Under the pieces are notes generated by a model. It was not told the origin of the DNA and made no database searches. It worked only from the letters and a program-made list of their open reading frames with translations. Source: Comamonas suwonensis (GTDB taxonomy: Bacteria > Pseudomonadota > Gammaproteobacteria > Burkholderiales > Burkholderiaceae_C). From it: DNA of 64,000 nt. The number at the start of each line of letters is the position of its first letter. Positions within the stretch are counted from its first letter, which is position 1. Location: positions 1 through 64,000 of the forward strand of contig NZ_JABBCQ020000021.1 in the NCBI RefSeq assembly GCF_012844455.2. The letters run 5' to 3'. This document shows, piece after piece, positions 18,637-28,077 of the stretch. A program made the position numbers and the translations under genes.

Positions 18637-19305
18637 ATGAACTTTTCCATCAAGACTTCGGCAGCCGCCGCGCTGCTTTGTCTGACCGCTCTCTCTCAGG
18701 CTGCTGAGCCTTCTTCCGCCGTGGCTGCCGCCGATCTGTATCTGCGCACCCTGGTCAATCATGAGGAAAAAGCCGTTGCCGACCTCAACAGCTATCTGCG
18801 CCCGGACCGCCTGCGCTCGGGCCGCAGCGCCGACTATGCCGATTTCGCCGCGCTGAAGCAGGCTGACCAGGAGTTCCCCGGCGAAGTCACCGCCATGGCT
18901 CTGCCGCTGTTCCCCGAAACCCAGCGCAGCAGCCTGAAGAAGCCCATCGAAAAGCTGATGCTGGCCGTGCAGCAGGCACGTCAGAAGTCCGAATGCAAGG
19001 CCTTGTCAGCAGGCGAGGCCGAAACCGGCGCGCATGGCGTGCTCAATACCCAGATTCAATTCCAGTGCCTACTGGTCAAGACGCCTGAAACCTGGGCCCA
19101 AGGCATTCAACGCATGGCCCGCGCCAAGCTGGGCACGGCCAAGGTGGTGGCCGAGCTGGCTTCGCTGCAGCAAGCCTATTCCGGCCCCGCCAGCTACAAA
19201 TACGAAGGCGTGTTTCCGCTGAGCACCGTGCCCCAGGACAAGGACCTGGCCTGGCGCAATGACTTTGCGCGTGAAGTGGTGGACGAAATGTTCAGCGAGT
19301 TCTAA
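18637..19305 (+). CDS. Secreted protein of unknown function
   Basis: 222 residues from the ATG at 18637, chosen because a clean signal peptide starts there (FSIKTSAAAALLCLTALSQAAE, cited as features: hydrophobic residues 8-18, cleavage after SQA). The mature part is mostly helical with two cysteines (SECKAL and FQCLLV). The long upstream open stretch has no signal and no ribosome-binding site. I do not recognise the family. Divergent from the LysR gene. Confidence 0.6.
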   Translation: MNFSIKTSAAAALLCLTALSQAAEPSSAVAAADLYLRTLVNHEEKAVADLNSYLRPDRLRSGRSADYADFAALKQADQEFPGEVTAMALPLFPETQRSSLKKPIEKLMLAVQQARQKSECKALSAGEAETGAHGVLNTQIQFQCLLVKTPETWAQGIQRMARAKLGTAKVVAELASLQQAYSGPASYKYEGVFPLSTVPQDKDLAWRNDFAREVVDEMFSEF

Positions 19306-19312
19306 GAGTCGC

Positions 19313-19425
19313 GAACACGACCCAGCAAACCGAAGGTTTGCGTTTGAGACGAGGCGTGAAGCCGAAGGCAGTACTAAAGTACGACAAGGCGAAACAACGA
19401 CGTATCAAGGGTTGTGTTAGCGGCT
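19313..19425. repeat. Candidate intergenic repeat between convergent genes
   Basis: The stretch holds a hairpin GCAAACC (19325-19331) with GGTTTGC (19335-19341) and a further purine-rich block with CAGTACTAAAGTACGACAAG. It has the look of a dispersed Comamonadaceae intergenic element, but no second copy is in this window. The hairpin might also terminate the upstream gene. Confidence 0.3.
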
Positions 19426-19962
19426 CTAAACGTCCTGACCAGGCCGCAGCGACTGCAACCATTGCCGGGTCTGCTGCGGCGTGCGGAACTCCAGCCACTG
19501 CACCTGCGCAAACTGGCCGCTGGCGCGCAAATCGCTGTATTTGCGCTGGTTTTTGGCAAAAGTCTGCCACGACCACAGCAGGATGGAATCCTTGGAGAAA
19601 AACGCGCTGCGCCAGCTCTCACGGTTGCCGTGAAACAGATGCGTGCCCAACGCGGCGCGGCGAATGGTGCGCCACAGCACGCGTGAAAATACCGTCCAGC
19701 GCCCGTAGTTGAGCCACACGACATGCGTGGCATGCGGCCAAAGCTGATCGCGCACCACGCTGTAATTGCCATCCATCACCCAGCGCTGCCCTGCTGCGGC
19801 CTGTGCAGCGCCACGCACAAACTGCTCGGTGGGTGCAGGCTTCCAGTCAGGGCCCCAGTGCAGTTGGTCCAACTCGGTATGGTTCAGCCCCAAAACCGCA
19901 GCCAGATCCGACGCCAATGTGGTTTTGCCCGCGCCACTGGTGCCGATGACCAGCACGCGCAT
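19426..19962 (-). CDS. Adenylate kinase-like P-loop protein (topology-modulation/FlaR type)
   Basis: 178 residues from the ATG at 19962 (MRVLVIGTSGAGKTTLASDL), where the family usually begins. Walker A is GTSGAGKTT at residues 7-15; HTELDQLHWGPDW and RWVMDGNYS follow, as in FlaR/DNA-topology-modulation proteins, which are nucleoside-phosphate kinase-like. Function is not established. An upstream ATG at 20031 would overlap the HxlR gene stop by a few bases; neither start has a strong ribosome-binding site. Same direction as the HxlR regulator, so probably co-transcribed. Confidence 0.8.
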   Translation of the reverse strand: MRVLVIGTSGAGKTTLASDLAAVLGLNHTELDQLHWGPDWKPAPTEQFVRGAAQAAAGQRWVMDGNYSVVRDQLWPHATHVVWLNYGRWTVFSRVLWRTIRRAALGTHLFHGNRESWRSAFFSKDSILLWSWQTFAKNQRKYSDLRASGQFAQVQWLEFRTPQQTRQWLQSLRPGQDV

Positions 19963-20020
19963 GACGAGCGAGATATCGCTCGAGATATCGCTAGCGACAG
20001 CGTCCAAGTCAGCACCCAGG

Positions 20021-20482
20021 TCAGGCTTCATCGCCTGCATCCAGCTTGCGCACCCAGGTCTGGGCGGGGCGTAACTCATGGCCCTGCGCATCCAGCACGC
20101 GCAGGGGCGGCACGGGCTGACCGGTGGCTTTGTCCAGCAGCAGCGAATGCGCCTCGCCCGGTTTGAACAGATTACTTTCACCCCACTGGCGCAATGCCAG
20201 CACCACGGGGAACAGGCTTTGTCCACGCGGCGTGAGCACATAAGCCTGATAGGCCGAGCCTTCGGCAGCGGCTTCGGTTTCCAGAACGCCAGCATCGACC
20301 AGCTTTTTCAGCCGGTCCGAGAGGATGTTGCGCGCCACGCCCAGGCTGCGCTGAAAGTCGCTGAAGCGGCGCATGCCGTCAAAGGCATCGCGCACGATGA
20401 GCAGCGACCAGCGGTCGCCAATCAGATCAACCGACCGCGCCACAGGACAAGGTTGGTCATTCACGGGGGCAGCAGTGGCCAT
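20021..20482 (-). CDS. HxlR-family transcriptional regulator
   Basis: 153 residues from the ATG at 20482, with GGAGA just upstream. CPVARSVDLIGDRWSLLIVRD and FSDFQRSLGVARNILSDRL are the diagnostic HxlR winged-helix elements; the N-terminal Cys (QPCPVA) is the position that senses reactive aldehydes or oxidants in characterised members. It is divergent from an MFS exporter at 20583 with 100 bases between, so it likely controls that exporter and itself. Confidence 0.9.
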   Translation of the reverse strand: MATAAPVNDQPCPVARSVDLIGDRWSLLIVRDAFDGMRRFSDFQRSLGVARNILSDRLKKLVDAGVLETEAAAEGSAYQAYVLTPRGQSLFPVVLALRQWGESNLFKPGEAHSLLLDKATGQPVPPLRVLDAQGHELRPAQTWVRKLDAGDEA

Positions 20483-20582
20483 GGTTCTCCTTGAAAGCAC
20501 TGGCAAGCCATTTTAGTTGCATTTTAAAACCTAACAAATTAGCATGCATTCGGTTTTATTTTGCAACCAGAAAGGCCACTCC

Positions 20583-21821
20583 ATGCCCGCCAATACTTGC
20601 TCTGCTTCAGCAAGCCCCGCTCCAGAACTGCCTTCTGGCCTAATGCTGCTTTTTGCCACCGCCAGCGGGCTGAGCGTGGCCAATGTCTATTACGCACAGC
20701 CTTTGCTGGAAGCTCTGGCCAGCGACTTTCAGATACCGCTGGCCGCCGTGGGCGGCGTGGTCAGCGCCACGCAAATCGGCTGCGCACTGGCGCTATTGCT
20801 GCTGGTGCCTCTGGGGGACCTGCTGGAGCGGCGGCGTCTGATGCTGTGGCAACTGCTGGCGCTGGTGGCAGCGCTGCTGCTGGTGTCGGTGGCCGCTGCG
20901 CCGTCTGCATTATTAGGGGGCATGCTGCTGGTGGGCCTGCTGGGCACGGCCATGACGCAGGGGCTGATTGCTTATGCCGCCAGCGCTGCAGCGCCCCATG
21001 AGCAAGGCCGTGTCGTGGGGGCGGCGCAAAGCGGCGTCTTTGTGGGTTTGCTGCTCGCGCGGGCCTTTGCCGGGGCCGTCAGCGATATGGCTGGATGGCG
21101 CGGTGTTTATCAGTGCTCCGCCTTTCTGATGCTGTGCATGGCGCTATTGTTATGGAAGCGTTTCCCCTTACTTCCACCCTCGCCCAACGCCTCCAGTGGT
21201 CTGCTTTATCGCGACTTGATCGCATCCATGTTCACGCTGCTGCGCCGGGAGCGCGTGCTGCAGATAAGGGGTCTGCTGGCTCTGCTGATGTTTGCAGCCT
21301 TCAACATCTTCTGGAGCGCCCTGGTGCTACCGCTGAGTGCCGCGCCGTTTTACTTCTCGCGCACGCTCATCGGTGCTTTTGGGCTGGTGGGCGTGATCGG
21401 CGCGCTGATGGCGGCGCGTGCCGGGCAATGGGCTGATCGCGGTCATGCCCAGCGCACCAGCTGCGTCGCACTGCTTTTGCTGCTGCTGGCCTGGGGGCCG
21501 CTATCGCTGCTGCACACCTCGCTGGGGGCCTTGATGCTGGGCATTGTTTTGCTGGATCTGGGCGGCCAAGCCTTGCATGTCACCAACCAGAGCATGATTT
21601 TGCGAACGCGGCCAGAAGCCAGTGGCCGCCTGATCGGCCTTTACATGCTGTTTTACGCTGCAGGCAGCGGTCTGGGGGCCATTGCCAGCACGATGGCTTA
21701 CGCCCGCGCGGGCTGGCAAGGCCTGTGCCAGCTGGGCGCAGCGGTCAGCCTGCTGGCTTTGCTGCTCTGGTGGTGGACACGACACCACGGGGATAGTCCC
21801 GACCCAGCATCCAATGCCTGA
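20583..21821 (+). CDS. MFS transporter, DHA1-type exporter
   Basis: 412 residues from the ATG at 20583 with AAAGG upstream. Twelve hydrophobic segments are visible; the loop motif [10 protein letters not shown] and the early [15 protein letters not shown] are typical of YnfM/Bcr-like drug or sugar efflux proteins. Inner membrane. It is divergent from the HxlR regulator, which suggests inducible export of a toxic small molecule. Substrate unknown. Confidence 0.88.
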   Translation: MPANTCSASASPAPELPSGLMLLFATASGLSVANVYYAQPLLEALASDFQIPLAAVGGVVSATQIGCALALLLLVPLGDLLERRRLMLWQLLALVAALLLVSVAAAPSALLGGMLLVGLLGTAMTQGLIAYAASAAAPHEQGRVVGAAQSGVFVGLLLARAFAGAVSDMAGWRGVYQCSAFLMLCMALLLWKRFPLLPPSPNASSGLLYRDLIASMFTLLRRERVLQIRGLLALLMFAAFNIFWSALVLPLSAAPFYFSRTLIGAFGLVGVIGALMAARAGQWADRGHAQRTSCVALLLLLLAWGPLSLLHTSLGALMLGIVLLDLGGQALHVTNQSMILRTRPEASGRLIGLYMLFYAAGSGLGAIASTMAYARAGWQGLCQLGAAVSLLALLLWWWTRHHGDSPDPASNA

Positions 21822-21967
21822 GGTGGTACGGCGAGCATGCACCGCAGCTGGCGGACACCGCACCCAGATGTGCACATTTGCACACCCTATGTGCAGCAAA
21901 TCCTATTGCCCGAGCAAAACCGCACACATACCATGGGGAGCAAATTCACCACCAACGGAGACACTTC

Positions 21968-23491
21968 ATGAACGCACCCACTTCCGCCAAGGTACTGGCG
22001 CCTACGGTCAAGCTGCTCATCAACGGGCAGATGGTCGAATCCCAAACCACCCAGTGGCGCGACGTGGTCAACCCTGCGACTCAGGAGGTGCTGGCGCGTG
22101 TGCCGTTTGCCACGCCCGATGAAGTCAATGCTGCTGTGGCCAATGCCAAGCAGGCCTTCAAAACATGGCGCAAGACACCTATCGGCGCGCGCGCCCGCGT
22201 CTTTCTGAAGCTGCAGCAGCTGATTCGTGAAAACATGAAGGAGCTGGCCGCCATCCTGACTGCCGAGCAAGGCAAGACCCTGCCCGACGCAGAGGGCGAT
22301 GTCTTCCGCGGCCTGGAAGTGGTGGAGCACGCCGCCAGCATCGGCAACCTGCAACTGGGCGAGCTGGCAAACAACGTGGCCAATGGCGTCGACACCTATA
22401 CGCTGAACCAGCCGCTGGGCGTGTGCGCAGGCATCACCCCCTTCAACTTCCCGGCCATGATTCCGCTGTGGATGTTCCCCATGGCCATCGCCACAGGCAA
22501 CACCTTTGTGCTCAAGCCCTCCGAGCAAGACCCTATGGTCACCATGCGCCTGTGCGAGCTGGCGCTGGAGGCCGGCGTGCCCCCAGGCGTGCTCAACGTC
22601 ATTCATGGTGGCGAAGATGTGGTCAACGCCATCTGCGATCACCCTGATATCAAGGCCATCAGCTTTGTGGGTTCCACCAAGGTCGGCACCCATGTCTACA
22701 ACCGCGCATCGCTCAACGGCAAGCGCGTGCAATGCATGATGGGTGCCAAGAACCACGCCATCGTCATGCCTGATGCGAACAAAGAGCAGTCGCTCAACGC
22801 CCTGCTGGGCGCAGCGTTTGGCGCGGCGGGCCAGCGCTGCATGGCCGTTTCTGTGGCCGTGCTGGTAGGCGATGCCCAGAAGTGGATTCCCGATCTGGTG
22901 GCCAAGTCCAAGACCCTCAAGGTCAGCGGCGGCACCGAGGCGGGCACCGACGTGGGCCCAGTCGTATCCTGCGCAGCCCTGTCGCGGGTAGAAAGCCTGA
23001 TTGAGCGTGGCATTGCCGATGGCGCAGTGCTGGAGCTGGATGGCCGCAAGCCCCAGGTAACCGGTTACGACAAGGGCAACTTTGTCGGCCCCACCGTTTT
23101 CAGCGGCGTCAAGCCCGGCATGAGCATCTACGAGCAGGAAATCTTCGGCCCCGTACTCTGCCTTGTCTCGGCAGACAATATCGATCAGGCCATCGAGTTC
23201 ATCAACGCCAACCCCAACGGGAACGGCACCGCCATCTTCACGCAGTCAGGCGCGGCTGCGCGCAAGTTCCAGGAAGACATCGACGTGGGCCAGGTCGGCA
23301 TCAACGTGCCGATTCCCGTGCCCGTACCCCTGTTCTCCTTCACCGGCAGCCGCGCTTCCAAGCTTGGCGATCTGGGTCCCTACGGCAAGCAGGTAGTGAT
23401 GTTCTACACGCAGACCAAGACGATTACGGCGCGCTGGTTCGACGACTCGACCACCAGCCAGGGTGTGAACACCACCATTAGCTTGAAATGA
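21968..23491 (+). CDS. mmsA: CoA-acylating methylmalonate-semialdehyde dehydrogenase
   Basis: 507 residues from the ATG at 21968 with GGAGA upstream. Aldehyde dehydrogenase fold with catalytic Cys291 ([10 protein letters not shown]); the usual general-base Glu is replaced, with [12 protein letters not shown] in place of ELGGK, as known for CoA-dependent MmsA enzymes. It turns methylmalonate semialdehyde into propionyl-CoA, CO2 and NADH, the last step of valine breakdown. mmsB and an isobutyryl-CoA dehydrogenase follow on the same strand. Confidence 0.95.
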   Translation: MNAPTSAKVLAPTVKLLINGQMVESQTTQWRDVVNPATQEVLARVPFATPDEVNAAVANAKQAFKTWRKTPIGARARVFLKLQQLIRENMKELAAILTAEQGKTLPDAEGDVFRGLEVVEHAASIGNLQLGELANNVANGVDTYTLNQPLGVCAGITPFNFPAMIPLWMFPMAIATGNTFVLKPSEQDPMVTMRLCELALEAGVPPGVLNVIHGGEDVVNAICDHPDIKAISFVGSTKVGTHVYNRASLNGKRVQCMMGAKNHAIVMPDANKEQSLNALLGAAFGAAGQRCMAVSVAVLVGDAQKWIPDLVAKSKTLKVSGGTEAGTDVGPVVSCAALSRVESLIERGIADGAVLELDGRKPQVTGYDKGNFVGPTVFSGVKPGMSIYEQEIFGPVLCLVSADNIDQAIEFINANPNGNGTAIFTQSGAAARKFQEDIDVGQVGINVPIPVPVPLFSFTGSRASKLGDLGPYGKQVVMFYTQTKTITARWFDDSTTSQGVNTTISLK

Positions 23492-23886
23492 GCTTGACCG
23501 CGCGCCCTGCTCTCTGGAGTCTGGCCGCGGCCGCCGCCCTGCTCGCCTCTGGCGCGTGGGCGGCGGGCGACGATCGGGTCTACGACTGCAATCCCAACGG
23601 CAACCAGCAACAGATGAATGACTGTGCGGCACAGGACTACCAGGCCGCTGACGCACAGCTCAACGCCCGTTATCGCGAAGTCATGGATTCGCTTTCTCCG
23701 CCAATGCGCGATGCATTGCGCACAGAGCAGCGCCGCTGGTTGCGCGGGCGTGATCCTGCCTGCCATCAGGCAGCCAAGGCCTACCAAGGCGGCTCCATCT
23801 GGCCGCTGATCTTCAGCAGCTGCCAGGAAAAAGCCACGCGCAAGCGCACGGCTGAGCTGGAAAAATGGCGCGGCCGTCAGCGATGA
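23488..23886 (+). CDS. LprI/DUF1311-family secreted protein (first of two)
   Basis: 132 residues. Signal peptide at residues 1-25 ([19 protein letters not shown]). The mature domain has [37 protein letters not shown] and FSSCQ, with four conserved cysteines, the pattern of lysozyme-inhibitor LprI-like proteins. Probably periplasmic. Its ATG overlaps the TGA of mmsA (ATGA), so it is translationally coupled to a metabolic gene with no evident functional link. Confidence 0.8.
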   Translation: MSLTARPALWSLAAAAALLASGAWAAGDDRVYDCNPNGNQQQMNDCAAQDYQAADAQLNARYREVMDSLSPPMRDALRTEQRRWLRGRDPACHQAAKAYQGGSIWPLIFSSCQEKATRKRTAELEKWRGRQR

Positions 23887-23923
23887 GCGACCCGCTGCCG
23901 CCCAAGACTGCGATGATTGCCCC

Positions 23924-24352
23924 ATGCATTCATGGAATACAAATTTTGAGTCAAAACCGCTCAAAGTGCTTATCAGCAAAGTGGCAGCAGCTATGGTTTT
24001 AACAGTGTTTCAGCTCTCGCCAGCCCACGCTCAGGCCGGTGCCGACTGCGTCAGCGGCGGCAGCCAGACTCAGACCAATGCCTGCGCCATCAAGGATTTT
24101 CAGCAGGCCGACACCGATAGCCAGATTCTTTATGGCGATGTGATGCGCTCCCTGTCCGCCCATGAACGCCCGGCATTGCGCAAGGAGCAAAGCGAGTGGA
24201 GCCGCCAGCGCATCACCCAGTGCAAGCAAAGCACCAAGGCTTTTGAAGCACAGGCCGACTGGCCCAGCCGCTACCACGGCTGTCTGGTGCAGGAGATCAA
24301 GGCCCGCGATGCGGCGCTCAAGCGCTGGCTGCATCTGGGGCCGCCGGACTGA
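23924..24352 (+). CDS. LprI/DUF1311-family secreted protein (second of two)
   Basis: 142 residues. A signal peptide lies around residues 15-36 (VAAAMVLTVFQLSPAHAQAG). The mature part parallels the preceding gene (NACAIKDFQQADTDSQILY, LRKEQSEWSRQRITQC, YHGCLVQEI), so the two are tandem paralogues that have diverged. A start at the internal Met near residue 24 would leave too short a signal, so the ATG at 23924 is preferred. Probable periplasmic inhibitor-like domain, function unproven. Confidence 0.75.
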   Translation: MHSWNTNFESKPLKVLISKVAAAMVLTVFQLSPAHAQAGADCVSGGSQTQTNACAIKDFQQADTDSQILYGDVMRSLSAHERPALRKEQSEWSRQRITQCKQSTKAFEAQADWPSRYHGCLVQEIKARDAALKRWLHLGPPD

Positions 24353-24358
24353 AAAATC

Positions 24359-24405
24359 AAATTTGATAGCTGCCAGCGCATATCCAGAAAGCGCCAGAGG
24401 CCCAT
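24359..24405. repeat. Intergenic TGATAGCT...GCGCCAG repeat copy
   Basis: Contains TTTGATAGCTGCCAGCGCAT followed by AAAGCGCCAGAGGCCC. The paired words match the dispersed intergenic family found at 4846-4900, 10053-10145, 36757-36808 and elsewhere. Confidence 0.4.
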
Positions 24406-24427
24406 AAAACTATAAGGGAGACATTCC

Positions 24428-25594
24428 ATGGACTTTGAACTCAGCCAAGACCAGCGCGCCTTTGCCGACACCGCCCGTGCCTTTGCGCAGGCGGAACTGG
24501 CCCCGCACGCCGCCCGGTGGGATGCCGAAGGTATCTTCCCCCGCGAAGCCATTGCCAAAGCAGGCGAGCTGGGCTTTTGCGGCCTGTATACGCCTGAAAG
24601 CGCAGGGGGTCTGGCACTGCCCCGACTCGATGCGACGCTGGTGTTTGAAGAAATGGCGGCCGTCGATCCATCGACCACCGCCTTCATCACCATCCACAAC
24701 ATGGCGACCTGGATGCTGGGCACCTGGGCCACAGATGCCGTGCGCGAACAATGGGGCGAGGCACTGACCAGCGGGCAGAAACTGGCCAGCTACGCCCTGA
24801 CCGAGCCCGGTGCGGGCTCGGATGCCGCCTCGCTCAAGACCCGGGCCGAGCGGGTGGGCAACGAGTACATCATCAACGGCAGCAAAGCCTTTATCAGCGG
24901 CGCCGGAAGCACCGACGTGCTGGTGCTGATGGCCAGAACCGGGGACGCAAGCTCTGGCGCGTCCGGCATCTCTGCATTTGTCGTGCCCGCCAACGCCGAA
25001 GGCGTGAGCTATGGCAAGAAGGAAGAAAAAATGGGCTGGAACAGCCAGCCCACGCGCGTCATCAACTTCGACAAGGTGCGCATTCCCGCCAACCACCTGC
25101 TGGGCCGCGAAGGCGAAGGCTTCAAGATCGCCATGAAGGGACTGGACGGCGGGCGCATCAACATCGCCACCTGCTCGGTCGGCGCTGCGCAAGGCGCGTT
25201 GACGCAGGCGCAAAGCTATATGCAGGAGCGCAAGCAGTTCGGCAAACCCATCGCCAGCTTTCAGGCGCTGCAGTTCAAGCTCGCCGATATGGCGACCGAA
25301 CTGGTCGCCGCGCGCCAAATGGTGCGCTTGGCCGCCAGCAAGCTCGACGCCGGTGCGCGCGATGCTTCGACCTACTGCGCCATGGCCAAGCGCTTTGCCA
25401 CAGACGCAGGCTTCATGGTCTGCAACGAGGCGCTGCAACTGCATGGCGGCTACGGCTATCTGCGCGACTTTCCACTGGAGCGACTGGTGCGCGACGCGCG
25501 CGTGCACCAGATTCTGGAGGGCACCAACGAGATCATGCGCGTCATCATCGCCCGGCGCATGCTCGATGGCGATGCGCCCGAGGCGATTCGCTAA
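24428..25594 (+). CDS. Acyl-CoA dehydrogenase, probably isobutyryl-CoA dehydrogenase
   Basis: 388 residues, full-length ACAD. YALTEPGAGSDAASLKT is the FAD/substrate signature, ERKQFGKPIASFQALQFKLAD and LQLHGGYGYLRDFPLERLVRD are the C-terminal helical signatures, and the catalytic Glu is in LEGTNEIMRVIIAR. Position between mmsA and mmsB, together with its likeness to ACAD8-type enzymes, points to oxidation of isobutyryl-CoA to methacrylyl-CoA in valine degradation. The substrate is inferred from context. Confidence 0.88.
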   Translation: MDFELSQDQRAFADTARAFAQAELAPHAARWDAEGIFPREAIAKAGELGFCGLYTPESAGGLALPRLDATLVFEEMAAVDPSTTAFITIHNMATWMLGTWATDAVREQWGEALTSGQKLASYALTEPGAGSDAASLKTRAERVGNEYIINGSKAFISGAGSTDVLVLMARTGDASSGASGISAFVVPANAEGVSYGKKEEKMGWNSQPTRVINFDKVRIPANHLLGREGEGFKIAMKGLDGGRINIATCSVGAAQGALTQAQSYMQERKQFGKPIASFQALQFKLADMATELVAARQMVRLAASKLDAGARDASTYCAMAKRFATDAGFMVCNEALQLHGGYGYLRDFPLERLVRDARVHQILEGTNEIMRVIIARRMLDGDAPEAIR

Positions 25595-25624
25595 GCTCGG
25601 AACACGTTAATTGCAAAGACTGCC

Positions 25625-26104
25625 ATGCCCGCCAAGCCCATCGCCCCCGAGACCCTGCAGCTCATAGACGCCGTGCGCAATGCACTGCCGGACTCCGCCG
25701 AGGTGGAAGAAAAAACCATGTTCGGCTGCCATGTGTTCATGGTCAACGGCAAGATGTGCCTGGGCGTGGAGAACGACGAATTGCTCGTGCGCCTGCCTCC
25801 CGCCGGTCATGCCCTGATTGCGGAGATGCCGGGCGTTCGCCCGCTGTCCTCGCGCGGGCTGATGGATGGCTACTTTCTCGTCGGCCCAACGGCCTACGCC
25901 AAGCGCGAACAGTGGCAATACTGGATCCACGAAGCTCTGGCCTTCAACCCGCTGGCAAAGGCCACACCCAAACGCAAAAAAGTGGGCAGATCAGAAAACA
26001 ATAGCACCCAGCGCACAGCCCCCAAGGGCAGGAGCAGCAAAGCGCTTGAAGCGGCGGAAACTGCCGACGTCCCGAAAAAGCACCCCATTTTTGACAGCGA
26101 CTAA
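25625..26104 (+). CDS. TfoX/Sxy N-terminal domain protein
   Basis: 159 residues. The first 100 match the TfoX N-terminal domain (VEEKTMFGCHVFMVNGKMCL, MDGYFLVGP). The last 50 residues are basic and low-complexity (PKRKKVGRSENN, APKGRSSKALEA). The C-terminal TfoX domain of true competence regulators is absent, so a competence role is doubtful; stand-alone domains of this kind are of unknown function. It is 30 bases after the acyl-CoA dehydrogenase. Confidence 0.8.
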   Translation: MPAKPIAPETLQLIDAVRNALPDSAEVEEKTMFGCHVFMVNGKMCLGVENDELLVRLPPAGHALIAEMPGVRPLSSRGLMDGYFLVGPTAYAKREQWQYWIHEALAFNPLAKATPKRKKVGRSENNSTQRTAPKGRSSKALEAAETADVPKKHPIFDSD

Positions 26105-26122
26105 GCCCGAAGGACTCACCCC

Positions 26123-26548
26123 ATGGCCCTTTGCATTGTTCAGCTAGGCAGCGACCGCTCCCCCGATGAAGGCCTGCGCATCGGCACCGTGCGCCGCCCG
26201 CCGCGTGGCGTGCCCAAGACCGAGTTCGCCAGCCGCAACTATTACGACTGCTGGTTGCCAGAGCTCTCGCCCGAGGCCGAGCTGATGGCGCAGGCACAGG
26301 AATCCGTCAAGCGGCGTGCCGCTGGCCAGACGACCGAGGCCGACACGCTCTGGAAGCTGTTTGAAAAGCAGTTTCGCAAACAACTGGCCGAACCGGCAAC
26401 AGACCGCACGCTGGGTCTGCTGGCGGCCCTGTCGCACAGCTCAGCCTTTTCTCTGGGTTGCTATTGCGACGACGAGGCGCATTGTCATCGCAGCATCTTG
26501 CGCAGCCTGCTGGTGGACAAGGGTGCGAGTATCAAAAATCAAGGCTAA
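26123..26548 (+). CDS. DUF488-family protein
   Basis: 141 residues, start supported by AAGGA. Family elements: GTVRRPPRGVPKTEFASRNY (two parts), YYDCWLPELSPEAELM, and near the end LGCYCDDEAHCHRSILRSLL, where Cys and His residues could bind metal or act catalytically. Function is unknown. It lies 18 bases after the TfoX-like gene and 67 before mmsB. Confidence 0.85.
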   Translation: MALCIVQLGSDRSPDEGLRIGTVRRPPRGVPKTEFASRNYYDCWLPELSPEAELMAQAQESVKRRAAGQTTEADTLWKLFEKQFRKQLAEPATDRTLGLLAALSHSSAFSLGCYCDDEAHCHRSILRSLLVDKGASIKNQG

Positions 26549-26615
26549 CCCGCCTCAAACGCATACAGATCAAACGCAAGCAGCTATCAAACTCATAACA
26601 GCAAGGAGACAGAAT

Positions 26616-27512
26616 ATGCAAATCGCTTTTATCGGTCTGGGCAATATGGGCGCGCCCATGGCCATCAATCTGGCCAAGGCCGGCCACAGCGTCAAGGCTT
26701 TTGACCTGAGCCATGACGCCATTGCCAAAGTGGTGGCAGCGGGCGGCCAGGCGGCATCCTGCGCAACCACTGCGGTGCAGGGTGCCGAGGTCGTCATCAC
26801 CATGCTGCCCGCCAGCCAGCATGTGGAATCGCTGTTTCTGGGCAACGCCGATCAGCAAGGCCTGCTGGCCCATATCACCAAGGGCACGCTGGTGATAGAC
26901 AGCTCCACCATTGCCGCAGCCACCAGCCAGAAGGTGGCCAAGGCGGCTGCGGCCCTGGGCATTGACTTCATGGACGCCCCCGTCTCCGGCGGCACAGGCG
27001 GCGCGATTGCGGGCACCTTGACTTTCATGGTCGGCGGCAGCGATGCACAACTGGCACGTGCCCAGCCGCTGCTGGAGAAAATGGGAGCCAACATCTTCCA
27101 CGCAGGCGGCGTGGGCGCAGGGCAGACCGCCAAAATCTGCAACAACATGCTGCTGGGCATTTTGATGGTGGGCACCAGCGAAGCGATTGCGCTGGGCGTG
27201 GCCAACGGGCTGGACCCCAAAGTGCTGAGCGAAATCATGCGCCGCAGCTCGGGCGGCAACTGGGCGCTGGAGAAATACAACCCCTACCCCGGCGTGCACG
27301 AAAACGCACCCGCCAGCAAAGGCTATGCGGGCGGTTTTGGCACGGACCTGATGCTCAAGGACCTGGGCCTGGCGCAGGACAACGCCACGGCCAACCGCGC
27401 CAGCACGCCGCTGGGCGGCATGGCCCGATCCATCTACGCCGCGCACAGTCTGGCCGGTCATGGCGGTGAGGACTTCTCCAGCGTGATCAAGATGCTGCAG
27501 AAAAAGGGCTGA
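26616..27512 (+). CDS. mmsB: 3-hydroxyisobutyrate dehydrogenase
   Basis: 298 residues from the ATG at 26616 with AAGGAG upstream. Rossmann motif IAFIGLGNMGAPMA, substrate-binding DAPVSGGTGGAIAGTL, and catalytic Lys in GQTAKICNNMLLG. It oxidises 3-hydroxyisobutyrate to methylmalonate semialdehyde with NAD, feeding MmsA. The enoyl-CoA hydratase and 3-hydroxyisobutyryl-CoA hydrolase needed between the acyl-CoA dehydrogenase and MmsB are not in this window. Confidence 0.94.
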   Translation: MQIAFIGLGNMGAPMAINLAKAGHSVKAFDLSHDAIAKVVAAGGQAASCATTAVQGAEVVITMLPASQHVESLFLGNADQQGLLAHITKGTLVIDSSTIAAATSQKVAKAAAALGIDFMDAPVSGGTGGAIAGTLTFMVGGSDAQLARAQPLLEKMGANIFHAGGVGAGQTAKICNNMLLGILMVGTSEAIALGVANGLDPKVLSEIMRRSSGGNWALEKYNPYPGVHENAPASKGYAGGFGTDLMLKDLGLAQDNATANRASTPLGGMARSIYAAHSLAGHGGEDFSSVIKMLQKKG

Positions 27513-27516
27513 AGCC

Positions 27517-27849
27517 ATGGCCCTGCCCCACGCTCAACCCGGTGTTCCTGTCGAAGTTCAGCCCCATGGCGTTTTGCTGGGGAACCAGAAGACCTGTGCG
27601 CTTTTCAAGTCGGAAAGTTTGGAGGTGATTCGTCTGGTGCTGATGGCAGGCAAGCATCTGCCTGCGCATCAAGCGCCCGGCGAGATGACGATTCAGTGCC
27701 TGCAGGGCCGACTCATCGTCAGCGTGGGCGACAACCGCCAGACGCTTGCGGCGGGGCAGCTGCTGTTTCTGCCTGCCGGGACCATGCATGCGGTCGAGGC
27801 CGAGCTCGATTCCTCAGCCTTACTCACCATCGCTCTGCACGATCGCTAG
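27517..27849 (+). CDS. Cupin-domain protein (paralogue of the one at 31343)
   Basis: 110 residues forming a single cupin barrel: LPAHQAPGEMTIQCLQGRL is the first motif and LLFLPAGTMHAVEAE the second, with His residues able to hold a metal. It follows mmsB by four bases. It resembles the cupin at 31343-31678 along its length (shared ALFKSESLEVIRLVL / VLFKAEDLEVIRIVL). Possible role in sensing or metal storage; not known. A strong terminator follows. Confidence 0.8.
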   Translation: MALPHAQPGVPVEVQPHGVLLGNQKTCALFKSESLEVIRLVLMAGKHLPAHQAPGEMTIQCLQGRLIVSVGDNRQTLAAGQLLFLPAGTMHAVEAELDSSALLTIALHDR

Positions 27850-27889
27850 AACCACTGCACTGCCCAGCACACTGATTTCCAGTCGTTTC

Positions 27890-27936
27890 AGCTTCCAGCC
27901 CTTTTTCGTAAAGGGCTGGAAGCTATTCTTTTTGAA
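27890..27936 (+). terminator. Strong terminator after the valine-catabolic genes
   Basis: Perfect 15-base stem AGCTTCCAGCCCTTT (27890-27904) and AAAGGGCTGGAAGCT (27910-27924) with loop TTCGT, followed by ATTCTTTTTG. 41 bases after the cupin stop. Confidence 0.85.
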
Positions 27937-28077
27937 GATATCGGTCGCCATCAGGCTTCTCGTCCGCCCCTGCAAGTCGGCGGCTGCTGACGCCTGCCTC
28001 CATGGTGCAAACCGCTGCCCTGTGTTTAAGATGGCCACAGAGGAAATGACAGTTGCGCTGCTCTCAAGGAGTATTCC

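Noticed and set aside
25625..26104. Competence regulator TfoX/Sxy
   Set aside because: Only the N-terminal domain is present; the C-terminal domain of competence regulators is missing.
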